The notes under the pieces are model-generated. The model saw nothing but the letters and a program-made list of their open reading frames with translations. It did not search any database and was not told the DNA's origin. Positions 49,078 through 58,103 of a DNA stretch of 64,000 nucleotides are shown one piece after another. Both the position numbers and the translations under genes were made by a program. The stretch's first letter is position 1; each line of letters opens with the position of its first letter. Where the stretch lies: contig NZ_BFAY01000001.1 of assembly GCF_003112675.1 (NCBI RefSeq), forward strand, positions 1 through 64,000, given 5' to 3'. This DNA comes from Leptospira johnsonii (GTDB lineage Bacteria > Spirochaetota > Leptospiria > Leptospirales > Leptospiraceae).

Positions 49078-49623
49078 TTAGATGACCGGATCCCAGGCCA
49101 AAATAAGTCGATTCGTATTATATTGAAGGGTAGAGATCGCAAACCCGAAACTTTCCGGAATATCTTCGAACCCAAGATCATGTTCGAGAGCTACTCTTAT
49201 GATCGCTTCGTGGTGGATTGTATGCTCCTGCACGTATAGTAGTTCTCTTTCCCAAGAAGACATTACCACATTCTCGGATCCTAAGGAAGAATGTACCAAA
49301 TACGAAACTTGGACTTCTCCTTCCCAATCTCTAAGTTCGAATTCTTTTCTTAATTCTAAGAGTCGATCCGCGGCCGAGTTGGGAGAATTTTCATAAAGTG
49401 GATTTCTTTCTCTTCGGTCATAGGAAACGAGCCCTGTATCATAACCGTTCAATAATGCTTCCGCAAATTCCAAACAATGACGGACTTGTTTTCCTATACT
49501 CGCCCCGGACAATAGATGCAAAGGACGAGTGTAATTTCTTTCCGAGATTCTAAGTAGTAATTCCGCGAATCTTAAAAAGATGATCTCGAGAGAATCGATT
49601 AAGTCTGATTTCGTCTGTCTCAT
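49078..49623 (-). CDS. DinB-like four-helix protein
   Basis: 181 residues, helical throughout. SIGKQVRHCLEF in the N-terminal half and QEHTIHHEAIIRVAL in the C-terminal half place histidines as in DinB/YfiT metal sites. Some members transfer bacillithiol or mycothiol, but most are uncharacterised. The following ATP-grasp gene starts one base after its stop, which suggests that both act on the same compound. Confidence 0.68.
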   Translation of the reverse strand: MRQTKSDLIDSLEIIFLRFAELLLRISERNYTRPLHLLSGASIGKQVRHCLEFAEALLNGYDTGLVSYDRRERNPLYENSPNSAADRLLELRKEFELRDWEGEVQVSYLVHSSLGSENVVMSSWERELLYVQEHTIHHEAIIRVALEHDLGFEDIPESFGFAISTLQYNTNRLILAWDPVI

Positions 49624-49672
49624 TGACGTAGACTTCGGATATTGGCGGTTTAGGTTACATTGAGGAATAAAA

Positions 49673-49697
49673 AAACGCCCGCAGTATACGGGCGTTT
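49673..49697 (-). terminator. Terminator of the pst operon
   Basis: AAACGCCCG (49673-49681) and CGGGCGTTT (49689-49697) form a 9-bp stem with a seven-base loop. Read leftward it runs into a stretch of T, so it ends the pstCAB transcript after pstB. Confidence 0.9.
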
Positions 49698-49721
49698 CTC
49701 AGCGGGCGATTCGGTAGGTTA

Positions 49722-50486
49722 TCAGCCGAATTTTCCTGAAATATAATCTTCTGTTTCCTTTTTGGAAGGATCGTGGAACATCTTTTTAGTAGTATCGAAT
49801 TCCACCAAACGCCCCATATAGAAGAAGCCTGTGTAATCGCTTACGCGAGCAGCTTGCTGCATATTATGTGTCACGATCACGATTGTATATGAATCCTTGA
49901 ATTCAGAAATGAACTCTTCTACCTTTTTAGTGGAGATAGGATCCAAAGCGGAACAAGGCTCATCCATTAAGATCACTTCAGGATTCATTGCGATCGCTCT
50001 TGCGATACATAACCTTTGCTGTTGTCCTCCGGAAAGTCCAAGTGCGCTATCGTTCAATCTGTCCTTGACCTCTTTCCAGAGAGCGGATTTTCTCAAACTT
50101 TCCTCAACAATATGATCCATCTCATCCTTAGAGACTTTGCCGTTCAGTTTCAGACCGTAGGCAATATTCTCATAAATGGATTTAGGAAAAGGGAAGGATT
50201 TTTGGAAAACCATTCCGACTCTTTTTCTGAGTTCTACAACGTTCATTAGAGGATCGTAAATATTGATACCGTCTATTTCCAGTTTACCGTTTACTTTAGA
50301 GCTATCGATCACGTCGTTCATACGATTTATGGATCTCAAAAAAGTGGACTTACCACAACCGGAAGGTCCGATGAACGCTGTGACCTTCTTCGCATGAATT
50401 TCTAAAGAGATATCATGTAATGCCTGGTTCTCACCGTAGAAAAAATTGAAATGGCGGGATTTTATTTTTACTTTTGTATCTTTCAT
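49722..50486 (-). CDS. pstB: Phosphate ABC transporter ATPase
   Basis: 254 residues, the usual PstB length. Walker [19 protein letters not shown] (PstB hallmark after Walker A), signature LSGGQQQRL, Walker [13 protein letters not shown] and VTHNMQQA with the switch histidine are all clear. It powers phosphate import. Last gene of the operon; no phoU follows. Confidence 0.96.
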   Translation of the reverse strand: MKDTKVKIKSRHFNFFYGENQALHDISLEIHAKKVTAFIGPSGCGKSTFLRSINRMNDVIDSSKVNGKLEIDGINIYDPLMNVVELRKRVGMVFQKSFPFPKSIYENIAYGLKLNGKVSKDEMDHIVEESLRKSALWKEVKDRLNDSALGLSGGQQQRLCIARAIAMNPEVILMDEPCSALDPISTKKVEEFISEFKDSYTIVIVTHNMQQAARVSDYTGFFYMGRLVEFDTTKKMFHDPSKKETEDYISGKFG

Positions 50487-50520
50487 CTGCGATTAACTCC
50501 TCGCATCTCCAATAAAAACG

Positions 50521-51465
50521 TTATACATGGGCCTTGCCCCTGGATTTCCTGATTCTGTATCTTAAGAATGTTGCGAAAAAACTCATCCCGAAGGTAAGAG
50601 TCAATAATACGACTGTGGTTGCATATTGTTTCGGCATGGCGGCATCTACGTCCGGGGACTGGGTAGCCAATACGAACAAATGGTAACCTAATTGCATAAA
50701 TTGATCGGAAAGATGAGTAGGTAATTCTGGTAAGGAATATACTACTCCTACGAATAATATTGGAGCTACTTCTCCCGCTCCTCTTCCGATTGCAAGGATC
50801 GCCCCTGTCAAGATCCCAGTCAAAGAATTCGGTAAAATCAGTTTCCAGATAGTCTGCCATTTGGTTGCGCCTAACGCGAGACTGGATTCTCTCATTTCTC
50901 TAGGAATACTTCTCATGGTTTCTTCTACAGAGATGATGACTACGGGTAGGGTGAGAATAGCAAGAGTTGCCGCCGCCCAGATTAGGGCCGGTTTTCCCCA
51001 AACTGGAGTAGTATTACTCGCAACATGGTCCATTCCTTTTCCAATGAACTGGATGAAGAACCCGACACCGAATAGACCGAATACGATGGAAGGAACTCCT
51101 GCCAAAGTATTGATCGCAAATCTTACGGTCATCGCGAACTTAGAATCTCTTACAGTGTATTCGGAAAGAAAGATCCCGGTTGCTGTCCCTATTGGAATGC
51201 TGCATAAGACCATTATAAAAACTAGATATACGGTCCCGTAGATCGCAGGAAAGATCCCGCCTTCTAAGTTATTGTTCCTTGGCGCCTCGGTAAGGAATTC
51301 CCAGCTAATTCCGGAAAATCCTTTATAGAATATGTTCCCGAGCATAAGGAGGACCGCTGATAAAATAAGTCCTGTAGCAAGCATGGGAGCGCCCAACGCT
51401 AATATGGAGTAAATTTTATCTTGGATGACTCTTTTTCTTTTAAGTCTGACTTTTTTCCATTTCAA
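50521..51465 (-). CDS. pstA: Phosphate ABC transporter permease
   Basis: 314 residues with six helices. The permease loop EETMRSIPREMRESSLALGA is the standard PstA/PstC EAA motif, and TPVWGKPALIWAAATL is typical of PstA. It forms the channel with PstC. Gaps are 34 bases to pstB and 23 to pstC. Confidence 0.95.
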   Translation of the reverse strand: MKWKKVRLKRKRVIQDKIYSILALGAPMLATGLILSAVLLMLGNIFYKGFSGISWEFLTEAPRNNNLEGGIFPAIYGTVYLVFIMVLCSIPIGTATGIFLSEYTVRDSKFAMTVRFAINTLAGVPSIVFGLFGVGFFIQFIGKGMDHVASNTTPVWGKPALIWAAATLAILTLPVVIISVEETMRSIPREMRESSLALGATKWQTIWKLILPNSLTGILTGAILAIGRGAGEVAPILFVGVVYSLPELPTHLSDQFMQLGYHLFVLATQSPDVDAAMPKQYATTVVLLTLTFGMSFFATFLRYRIRKSRGKAHV

Positions 51466-51488
51466 AGAGGTTTACCAAATCTTGTTCG

Positions 51489-52571
51489 TCAAGAGCCTTG
51501 GAACTTTTTCATGAGCCGTTTTTTGACGTACAACTCAGTGATTGCGTTCAAGGAAAAAGTGAATAGGAATAGAAGCACACCTAAGAAGAACAGAATATTA
51601 TAATGTTCTGATCCCCAGATGACCTCTCCCATTTCTGCGCCGATCGTGGCGGCGAATGTCCTACTCGGATCAAAAATACCGAAACTCATCATAGGAGCGT
51701 TACCTGTAGCCATAAGAGCGATCATTGTCTCTCCGAAAGCCCTTCCGATCCCTAAAAGTACGGCAGCGAATACTCCAGGCAATGCTGCAGGAAGCATAAC
51801 TCTATAAGCGGTTTGCCATTCTGTAGCACCTAATGCCAAGGATGCCTGTCTATAGGATTGAGGCACAGTGCTTAACGCATCTTCTGCCACTGTAAAAATG
51901 ATAGGAGTGACCGCGATCGCTAAACCGATCCCTCCAGTGAGCGCGTTCAATCTGAAATCTATATCGAAGGTTGCCTTTACAACGGTGGCGACATCCATCA
52001 AACAGAAAAATCCGATCACTACGGAAGGGAAGTTTGCAAGCATTTCGATGGCTGGTTTTACGATCTCTCTCACCCTGCTAGATACAAAAAACGTAATATT
52101 CAAAGCGGCTAAAATAGCTAAGGGAGCTCCGAGTAGGATCGCTATGATTGTAGTTTTTGCGGTGCCCACGATCAAAGGTAGGATACCGAACTTAGGAACG
52201 GATGAGACCGGCTGCCAAACCTTACTGAAAAGATTTTCTAAAAGAGAAAGTTTTTCAGGTTCAGGCGTGGAAACAGTTAGTGCCTTATTCAATTCTAAAG
52301 TATCTCCGTCCGGATTGTATTCCGCAGGAGCATCCGAACTGGAGTCAGGATTATATTCCGTAGGCGCTCCGGAGCTTTGACTAGCGGAAGTGGCTTGCGG
52401 AGGATCTGAGAAGAATAAGGAAGAAGCTTCTCTAAAGACGAAGAAAAAAATAAGAAGAATGATAAGGATGGAAGTGGCGGCAGTCCCTTTAACGAAGGTT
52501 TCCGCGAAAACGTCTATTTTTCTTCTGCTCGGATGTAAAAGATATCTCAGCAGAGGATCGAGTTTGCTCAT
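51489..52571 (-). CDS. pstC: Phosphate ABC transporter permease with a repeat insert
   Basis: 360 residues. The C-terminal two thirds are a normal PstC with the EAA-type loop EDALSTVPQSYRQASLALGA. After the first helix (~30-55) there is an extra stretch of ~60 residues, rich in Ser, Pro and acidic residues, that contains two copies of an APxEYNPD unit. By topology this insert lies on the periplasmic side. Its role is unknown; contact with PstS is one guess. Confidence 0.93.
   Translation of the reverse strand: MSKLDPLLRYLLHPSRRKIDVFAETFVKGTAATSILIILLIFFFVFREASSLFFSDPPQATSASQSSGAPTEYNPDSSSDAPAEYNPDGDTLELNKALTVSTPEPEKLSLLENLFSKVWQPVSSVPKFGILPLIVGTAKTTIIAILLGAPLAILAALNITFFVSSRVREIVKPAIEMLANFPSVVIGFFCLMDVATVVKATFDIDFRLNALTGGIGLAIAVTPIIFTVAEDALSTVPQSYRQASLALGATEWQTAYRVMLPAALPGVFAAVLLGIGRAFGETMIALMATGNAPMMSFGIFDPSRTFAATIGAEMGEVIWGSEHYNILFFLGVLLFLFTFSLNAITELYVKKRLMKKFQGS
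52312..52383. repeat. 36-bp tandem repeat inside pstC
   Basis: Two imperfect 36-bp units (52312-52347 and 52348-52383) encode 12-residue copies, APTEYNPDSSSD and APAEYNPDGDTL in protein order. They lie in the extra periplasmic loop of PstC. Unit number could vary between strains. Confidence 0.75.
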
Positions 52572-52597
52572 TAAATGTTCCGAATTCTGGATTTATG

Positions 52598-52623
52598 AAA
52601 GGCCCTCGTTTCCGGGAGCCTTT
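52598..52623 (-). promoter_or_regulatory. Hairpin between pstS and pstC
   Basis: AAAGGCCCTCG and CGGGAGCCTTT (52598-52608, 52613-52623) pair with one mismatch in an 11-bp stem, ten bases after the pstS stop. Only a short T run follows in the leftward reading, so it may be a leaky terminator or a 3' stabiliser that keeps pstS mRNA above pstCAB levels. Confidence 0.6.
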
Positions 52624-52632
52624 CACACAATA

Positions 52633-53472
52633 TTACTTTTTCTTAAGAGGGAAGTAACCTACGTCCTTCACTACTTTTTGTCCGTCTTTTCCGATCACCC
52701 AATCGATAAACTTTTTAGTTTGGTCTTTAGGCGCTTCTCTCAGATAAAAATACAGATATCTGGAGATCGGATACTTGTTGGTCAAAATATTCGCTTCGGT
52801 TGGAAGTTCCGCTTTGGAGTTTGCGTCAGCAGAAACAGCTAGATCTTTTACTCCTGAAGCGTAAGCTGCTCCACCGTAACCGATTCCCCACTTATCTTTG
52901 GAGATTGCGTTTACTAGTGCTGCAGTTCCTACCATATGTTGTGCAGAAGGATCAAAGTCTTGTTTTTCTAAAGCGTGCTCTTTGAAATACTCGTAAGTTC
53001 CGGAATTATTTTCTCGGCTATACAATACGATTTTATGATCTTCTCCGCCAACTTCTTTCCAATTGGTGATCTTTCCGGTGAAAATTTTGCGGATTTCTTC
53101 CAGAGAAAGTTTAGCGACTGGATTCTTTTTGTTTACATAAAGAGAAATGCCGTCGATTGCAACCTTGATTTCCACACCGTTGGAATTATATTTTTCCTTT
53201 AATTGTTGGATTTCTTGAGGTTTGAGAGGGCGAGAAGCGGAACAAATATCCGTGGTTCCGTTGATCAGCGCTGCGATCCCAGTACCAGATCCTCCTCCAG
53301 TAACTTGGAATTGAACGGATTTATCCGGGAAGGTTTCGGTCCATTTTTGAACCAGGATAACCATCGTATCGGATCCTTTAATGGTGATTGTCTTTTTCTC
53401 TTCCCCGGATACGGAAAATGAAGAAAGAGCGAATACTAATAAGACAATAAGTCTTAAACCTATCTTTTTCAT
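52633..53472 (-). CDS. pstS: Periplasmic phosphate-binding protein
   Basis: 279 residues from ATG 53472; Met 1 of the longer frame (53514) lies before the AGGAG site and is rejected. A signal peptide ends near SFSVSGEE. Phosphate-binding loops are visible: KGSDTMV, TGGGSGTGIAAL and SRENNSGTYEYF. A lipobox is absent, so it is free in the periplasm. First gene of the pst operon. Two seven-base elements upstream at 22-base spacing resemble Pho-box halves. Confidence 0.93.
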   Translation of the reverse strand: MKKIGLRLIVLLVFALSSFSVSGEEKKTITIKGSDTMVILVQKWTETFPDKSVQFQVTGGGSGTGIAALINGTTDICSASRPLKPQEIQQLKEKYNSNGVEIKVAIDGISLYVNKKNPVAKLSLEEIRKIFTGKITNWKEVGGEDHKIVLYSRENNSGTYEYFKEHALEKQDFDPSAQHMVGTAALVNAISKDKWGIGYGGAAYASGVKDLAVSADANSKAELPTEANILTNKYPISRYLYFYLREAPKDQTKKFIDWVIGKDGQKVVKDVGYFPLKKK

Positions 53473-53519
53473 CTGTTTGATATTTCTCCTGAAATATTTT
53501 TGAATTATAAACAAGAACC

Positions 53520-53548
53520 GTTACGAACGGATTTCTCAAATATTACAA
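53520..53548 (-). promoter_or_regulatory. Candidate Pho-box elements upstream of pstS
   Basis: GTTACGA (53520-53526) and ATTACAA (53542-53548) are exactly 22 bases apart, two turns of the 11-base spacing used by PhoB-type regulators. The element between them is weak. They lie 48-76 bases before the pstS start. Confidence 0.4.
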
Positions 53549-53608
53549 TCCTGATACACTCCGTTCTATTGCATAGATTTGGCATTTTAACGCATTCTAT
53601 GAAAATAA

Positions 53609-53636
53609 ACCCCTGACTGCAAGAAAGTACAGGGGT
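53609..53636. terminator. Terminator of the porin-lipoprotein operon
   Basis: ACCCCTG (53609-53615) and CAGGGGT (53630-53636) pair around a 14-base loop, with T-rich flanks on both strands. It ends the leftward lipoprotein gene and separates it from the pstS promoter. Confidence 0.75.
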
Positions 53637-53645
53637 CTTTTATTG

Positions 53646-54101
53646 TTAGTTGGTAGGAAATCCTACTGCTGCTTTGATCTTATTCCCGCAGTCTCCCCCG
53701 GCTTGTCCCAGGTTTGGATCACAGGTATAATATTTGAAATTCACAGGACTTGCGTTTGTAGGAATTCCTGAACCTAAGAAACCCAAACTACTGCAAGTAG
53801 AAGTAGAAAGAGCGGACTTTCTAAGTTCTGTGTCCAGAGAATGTCCAAACATTACATAAAGATAATAATTCGTAGGAGATATCGTTGTATTAGAAACTCC
53901 TAGAATAGTGAAATGATCGTAACATTCTCCGGTATAATCTGTAAAATTTCCTGCAACTTCAGCAACTACTATGGATTTGTTCCCATCGTCTGGAGTACCG
54001 ACCAAGGCTCCTAATAGAGCCGAATCATCCTTTGTGTCGGAAGAGCAAGAAATAGCCAATAATCCCAAAAGTGGAAGTATGAATTTAAGTTTAGATTTCA
54101 T
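53646..54101 (-). CDS. Small lipoprotein, unknown function
   Basis: 151 residues. The signal peptide ends in LLAISC, followed by a Ser/Asp-rich linker. The mature part has six cysteines that could form disulfides (ECYDHF, STCSSLG, YTCDPN, GDCGNK among them). No family was recognised. It lies 22 bases after the porin gene in one operon, so it may assist the porin or bind the same ligand on the outer membrane. Confidence 0.7.
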   Translation of the reverse strand: MKSKLKFILPLLGLLAISCSSDTKDDSALLGALVGTPDDGNKSIVVAEVAGNFTDYTGECYDHFTILGVSNTTISPTNYYLYVMFGHSLDTELRKSALSTSTCSSLGFLGSGIPTNASPVNFKYYTCDPNLGQAGGDCGNKIKAAVGFPTN

Positions 54102-54122
54102 AAAATAATCCTTCTCCTCTTC

Positions 54123-55799
54123 TTAATCTAACCTGGTGTTCAAATGGTCCGGTGTGACTGTTCCGGTCCAGAAAGTGGCCTGAAGTTGGAAATAGACGGT
54201 TTGATTGTTAATAGTTTCTGGTTCTCTTGTCACAGGATCAATTCCCAATTTAAGAACAGGGATTTGGTAGAATAATTGAGCCTTGAACAGGTGTTTGTCC
54301 CCGAAAAGATTTAAACCAACCCAGTAGTATTTTTTCAGATCGTTATCTTCTATCTTACCGTTACGATTGAAATCACCTTTCAGGAAGTCATATCTGAAAA
54401 CAGGCATGATATAATATTTATCGAATATTTGGATATTATATCCAACCGTTGCCTGCCATCCGGAAAGATTATTGGAAGCCGCGCCAGTATATGTAGTATA
54501 AGCACCGCTCAAATAGATACCGTTCCAAGTCATGGTCCCGTCGTAAGTATAACCTCTTAGGTCCAGATTTTTTTGGCAATAGCTGGTTTGGTAGCTCGGA
54601 ACAGTACAATCTGCAGTACTGTTGTCCGCAGTGGTTTGTGTAGTAAGAAGATACTGAGTAGGAGCTCCTCTTGGGATAGCACCATCCACTGCAAGAGTGG
54701 AAGCAGGACCTGAACTAAAGCTTACGTTCTTTGTTTGCATAGTCGCAGCACCCAAGGAAATTTTCAGATCTTTTTGGAAGATCTCTTCTCCTTCTTGCCA
54801 ACCTACATTACTACCGTTTTCTTTTACGATACCGCCGAGAACGTTCCATTGAACTCTCGCAAAATATAAAGGAGAATTTAGGATAGGCTGGTTAGGTCTA
54901 CCTGCAACGGTCAGATCTTGGCGTCTACCGGTTCCATAGTCACCGCCGGCTCCATGTCCGTTACCTGCCATTAGATCGATAGTCAGATATTTTTCGTATT
55001 TCCCTTCGAAAAAATCTTTCAAAGGAGAAAGTCTTAGGTTTACACCCATATCGAACTGAGGATACGCGTTTGTCATATAAGAACGTTCTAATGCGATGAA
55101 GTTTGCGGAAGACATCAGATATTCTCTGTGGAATTGAGTAGGTAATTGACCGAAGCTCAATCTTGCTCCCAGGATCGGAATATTCACAAAAAGGAATGCT
55201 TCTTGGATATAACCCCTGTTTTCTTTTAGGGAAACACTAGTTACTTCTCCGGTACTGTTCTTGGTTTGGGTGAGATAAGGAGCGTTCAACATGTTCTCTC
55301 CCCTTAGATTCACCATCATTCCCCACCAGGAATTTCCTTGGTATTGCAATCCCAATCGAAGACGTCTGAAGTTCCAATCTACAGAATTAAAATCTTCAGT
55401 TCCGTTATTATAATTGGATCCGGTCTGAGCGGAAATACCTCTAAATTGGATCCTACCGGTGATGGTAAGTTTTTCCTTTTGAGGTTCATCAGGTCTGCTT
55501 GTGAAATGGTTTGGATAAGGATTGAACTTAGGATCGCTCTTGTTGATCGCCTTGTCCATCTTACTTTTAAAACGACCCGGACCAGGTTTGGTATACAATT
55601 GCCCGTCCTGATCTTCATAAATAGTGAATTCTTCCGGTTTAGGCTTTTCTACCTTAGGAGGCTCGCTAGCCTGCGCAAGTTCCGGTCCCGGTGAAGTGCC
55701 TTGGGAGAAAATTGCCTGGGAATAGATGACAAGTCCTAGGATAAGAAATTGAGATTTTAGCCCCTCTAAGTTCTTTCTCTTTTTAGATTTCTGCTTCAT
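54123..55799 (-). CDS. Phosphate-selective porin-like outer membrane protein (OprO/OprP type)
   Basis: 558 residues. After a signal peptide (cleavage near FSQGTS) comes a proline/glutamate-rich linker and then a barrel starting with LTITGRIQFRGI, as in phosphate-selective porins. Segments such as NFRRLRLGLQYQGNSWWGMM, with regular Arg/Lys positions, and a late YFQLQATFWTG strand support this. Selectivity for phosphate is inferred from family resemblance and from the neighbouring pst genes. Direct 11-base repeats upstream suggest phosphate control. Confidence 0.8.
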   Translation of the reverse strand: MKQKSKKRKNLEGLKSQFLILGLVIYSQAIFSQGTSPGPELAQASEPPKVEKPKPEEFTIYEDQDGQLYTKPGPGRFKSKMDKAINKSDPKFNPYPNHFTSRPDEPQKEKLTITGRIQFRGISAQTGSNYNNGTEDFNSVDWNFRRLRLGLQYQGNSWWGMMVNLRGENMLNAPYLTQTKNSTGEVTSVSLKENRGYIQEAFLFVNIPILGARLSFGQLPTQFHREYLMSSANFIALERSYMTNAYPQFDMGVNLRLSPLKDFFEGKYEKYLTIDLMAGNGHGAGGDYGTGRRQDLTVAGRPNQPILNSPLYFARVQWNVLGGIVKENGSNVGWQEGEEIFQKDLKISLGAATMQTKNVSFSSGPASTLAVDGAIPRGAPTQYLLTTQTTADNSTADCTVPSYQTSYCQKNLDLRGYTYDGTMTWNGIYLSGAYTTYTGAASNNLSGWQATVGYNIQIFDKYYIMPVFRYDFLKGDFNRNGKIEDNDLKKYYWVGLNLFGDKHLFKAQLFYQIPVLKLGIDPVTREPETINNQTVYFQLQATFWTGTVTPDHLNTRLD

Positions 55800-55885
55800 T
55801 CAGAGTTACCTTTTTAGATTCGCTTCCCGGTTTTCCGCTCGAGCGAATTCTGTTTTACGTTTAGGTAACAGAATGATCTGTTTAC

Positions 55886-55925
55886 GTTACAAAATGATTA
55901 CAGAATGACAAGGATTTCGTTACAA
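55886..55925 (-). promoter_or_regulatory. Candidate Pho box upstream of the porin gene
   Basis: GTTACAA (55886-55892), ATTACAG (55897-55903) and GTTACAA (55919-55925) are spaced 11 and 22 bases apart. In the leftward reading the first two give CTGTAATCATTTTGTAAC, close in sequence and spacing to PhoB direct repeats (CTGTnAT, four-base gap). The site is 87-126 bases before the porin start. A further out-of-phase copy lies at 55865. Confidence 0.6.
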
Positions 55926-56010
55926 GCCTCCTTTGGACGAGTTTTATGCAGAATAGGTATCATTTAAGTTACAGAAATAAAACTAAATAGGCTAATCATA
56001 TGATTAGCTT

Positions 56011-57336
56011 TCATGCTTTCCCTTCTAGACTTCTCTTCATTTCGGACGCATCCTTGGCGAAACTTTTGGAGGCCAGAAATACGAATAGGGAAGTCAGTAA
56101 TACGGTTATCGGGATCAGGAAAAGAGAATCATGAAGACCAATTGCCTTAAATTGTTCAGTCATTTCGGAAGCGCCTGAACGGATCATTGCAGAACGGGTC
56201 AAATAATCGGAGAACCAACCCACAACTGCAGGACCGGCCGCTCCACCTAACAAATACATGGCGGCGAAGTAGATTGCCATCGCGGTGGCTCTGAGTCTTG
56301 GTTCGATCACGTCCTGGATCGCAGGATAAACGCAGGTATAATAGTTATAAGAAAGCAGCCATCCTAAACCGAGCAAAAGGGAGAAGAACAGGACTAGTTC
56401 CTCAGATTGAAATAATGCGAGCAGGATCAGAATTCCCGACACAAATAAATTGAATGCTCCGAAAAGTAGTCGTCCTCTTTCCGATCTTTGGTGGATCTTA
56501 TCTGCGATCCAACCCCCCAGAGTTAAACCCACTAAACCGGTAACGCCTACTATAAATCCGGTAGTGATTGCCGCTTTTACCAAAGTGAAATGATAATATC
56601 TTTGTAATAAAGAAACGAGGAAACTATTCACAGCATAAACAGCGAAATTGAATGTAAGCCCGGAAAGAATGATCCACCACATAGTACGGATCCTTAATAC
56701 TTTTTTAATAGGCTGTGTCGGTGTAGATTGAGATACTTGGATGGATTCTGCGGCTCCTCTTTCCGGCTCTCTGATAAAAAAGAAGAAAATGGAAAGAAGG
56801 ATGCCAGGCAACGCTGCTATAAAGAACGGAGCCCTCCAAGAACCGAATGCTTTTACCATGGCTCCTACTGTGAAGAATGCGAGGACTAGTCCTAAGGGAA
56901 GGCCCAACATAAAAATACCGACTGCTCTTGCTCTTTTATGAGAAGGAAATAGATCTCCTATGAGAGAGTTTGCTGCAGGAGCGTAACTTGCTTCTCCAAT
57001 TCCCACACCCATACGAACAGAAACGAAAGATAAATAATTCCATGCATATCCGTTTAGGGCTGTGAATGCACTCCAAATTGCGAGTCCCCAACCTATGATC
57101 TTTTTGCGGCTCCAAGAATCTGCAAGTCTTCCCAAAGGTAAACCTGCGATTGCATATATAACAGTGAACGCGGAACCGACTATACCTAATTGTAGATCGC
57201 TCAGATCCCATTCATGTCGTATAGGTTCAATGATGATTGCGGGAATAGTTCTATCAAAGAAGTTTAGAAGGTTAGCCAAGAATAGAAGGATTAGTATTCT
57301 CCATGCATGTTTGGCTTGATTTGAGTTCGATTCCAT
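56011..57336 (-). CDS. MFS transporter (spinster-like)
   Basis: 441 residues, twelve helices. The motif between helices 2 and 3, GRLADSWSRKK, is the MFS hallmark, and NFFDRTIPAIIIEPI near the start plus GEASYAPAANSLIGDLF in the first half are typical of the spinster/sugar-phosphate-type group. It probably exports or imports a small organic molecule by proton coupling; the substrate cannot be named. Single gene. Confidence 0.87.
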   Translation of the reverse strand: MESNSNQAKHAWRILILLFLANLLNFFDRTIPAIIIEPIRHEWDLSDLQLGIVGSAFTVIYAIAGLPLGRLADSWSRKKIIGWGLAIWSAFTALNGYAWNYLSFVSVRMGVGIGEASYAPAANSLIGDLFPSHKRARAVGIFMLGLPLGLVLAFFTVGAMVKAFGSWRAPFFIAALPGILLSIFFFFIREPERGAAESIQVSQSTPTQPIKKVLRIRTMWWIILSGLTFNFAVYAVNSFLVSLLQRYYHFTLVKAAITTGFIVGVTGLVGLTLGGWIADKIHQRSERGRLLFGAFNLFVSGILILLALFQSEELVLFFSLLLGLGWLLSYNYYTCVYPAIQDVIEPRLRATAMAIYFAAMYLLGGAAGPAVVGWFSDYLTRSAMIRSGASEMTEQFKAIGLHDSLFLIPITVLLTSLFVFLASKSFAKDASEMKRSLEGKA

Positions 57337-57477
57337 CGCTTTGTATCTCCCAAGGCCCGTAATTACCTTAGGCCAGGAATAAAAAGCAAATCATAAAATT
57401 ATAATTCGAACGATTGTTCTGAGATAAATATATAAAAGATAGTTAATGAACGGATGTTAGGTGAGAAATTAGAACCT

Positions 57478-57503
57478 CTTCTTCTTCCAAGAGGAAGAAG
57501 AAG
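57478..57503. terminator. Hairpin after the tonB gene
   Basis: CTTCTTCTTCC (57478-57488) and GGAAGAAGAAG (57493-57503) pair perfectly around a four-base loop just past the stop of the leftward tonB gene. No T run follows directly, so it may be a stabiliser or weak terminator. Confidence 0.5.
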
Positions 57504-57509
57504 ATTGTA

Positions 57510-58103
57510 TCAATAGAGAGAGAAACGAACCGGAACGTAAACCTTCACGGTGATCGCTTTTCCTTCTAACATAGAAGGAGAGTAACGTTTTTTGTAAAAT
57601 GCTTGGATTGCAGATTCTTCTAATCCGTATCCTAAAGTTTTACCAATATTACGTACTCTTAAAACTTCTCCGGAGTCGGCGATGATCACTTCTAAGGTAA
57701 GAGTTCCGCCAACGCCTGCAGACTGAGCATCTTTGGTATATTCCGGTTGAACGTTAGGAGAAAGATCCACCGGAGCGGTAGCACCGGAAACGATTGCGTC
57801 TTGAGCGCCTGCGATCCTGGAATCCTCTTTTTTCTTGAGAGTATCCGTAACCTCGAATTCTCCGTCGTCAGGAGCTTCCCCTACATTCGGATCCTGGATC
57901 ACAAGATTCTCCACGAAAGCGACTTCGTCGATCAGCTTGTCCAAATGATCGTAAGTATTAGGAGGAGTGTACCAGAAAAGAAGTGCCGCGATCTGAAGAA
58001 TAGCGGAAGCACCTAAGAAGGTTTCCATTCTGTAACGATCAACAAACCTGCGAAGACCGGAACGTTTTTTGGAAGAAGTAGGAGGAGAAACAACTTGCTT
58101 CAT
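57510..58103 (-). CDS. tonB: TonB-family energy transducer
   Basis: 197 residues with one membrane helix (~27-47), a linker and a C-terminal TonB domain: [20 protein letters not shown] then [16 protein letters not shown]. It should pass energy from the ExbBD complex to outer membrane receptors such as the one at 62311. Its start overlaps the second exbD by four bases. The linker is short and lacks a long proline run. Confidence 0.87.
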   Translation of the reverse strand: MKQVVSPPTSSKKRSGLRRFVDRYRMETFLGASAILQIAALLFWYTPPNTYDHLDKLIDEVAFVENLVIQDPNVGEAPDDGEFEVTDTLKKKEDSRIAGAQDAIVSGATAPVDLSPNVQPEYTKDAQSAGVGGTLTLEVIIADSGEVLRVRNIGKTLGYGLEESAIQAFYKKRYSPSMLEGKAITVKVYVPVRFSLY

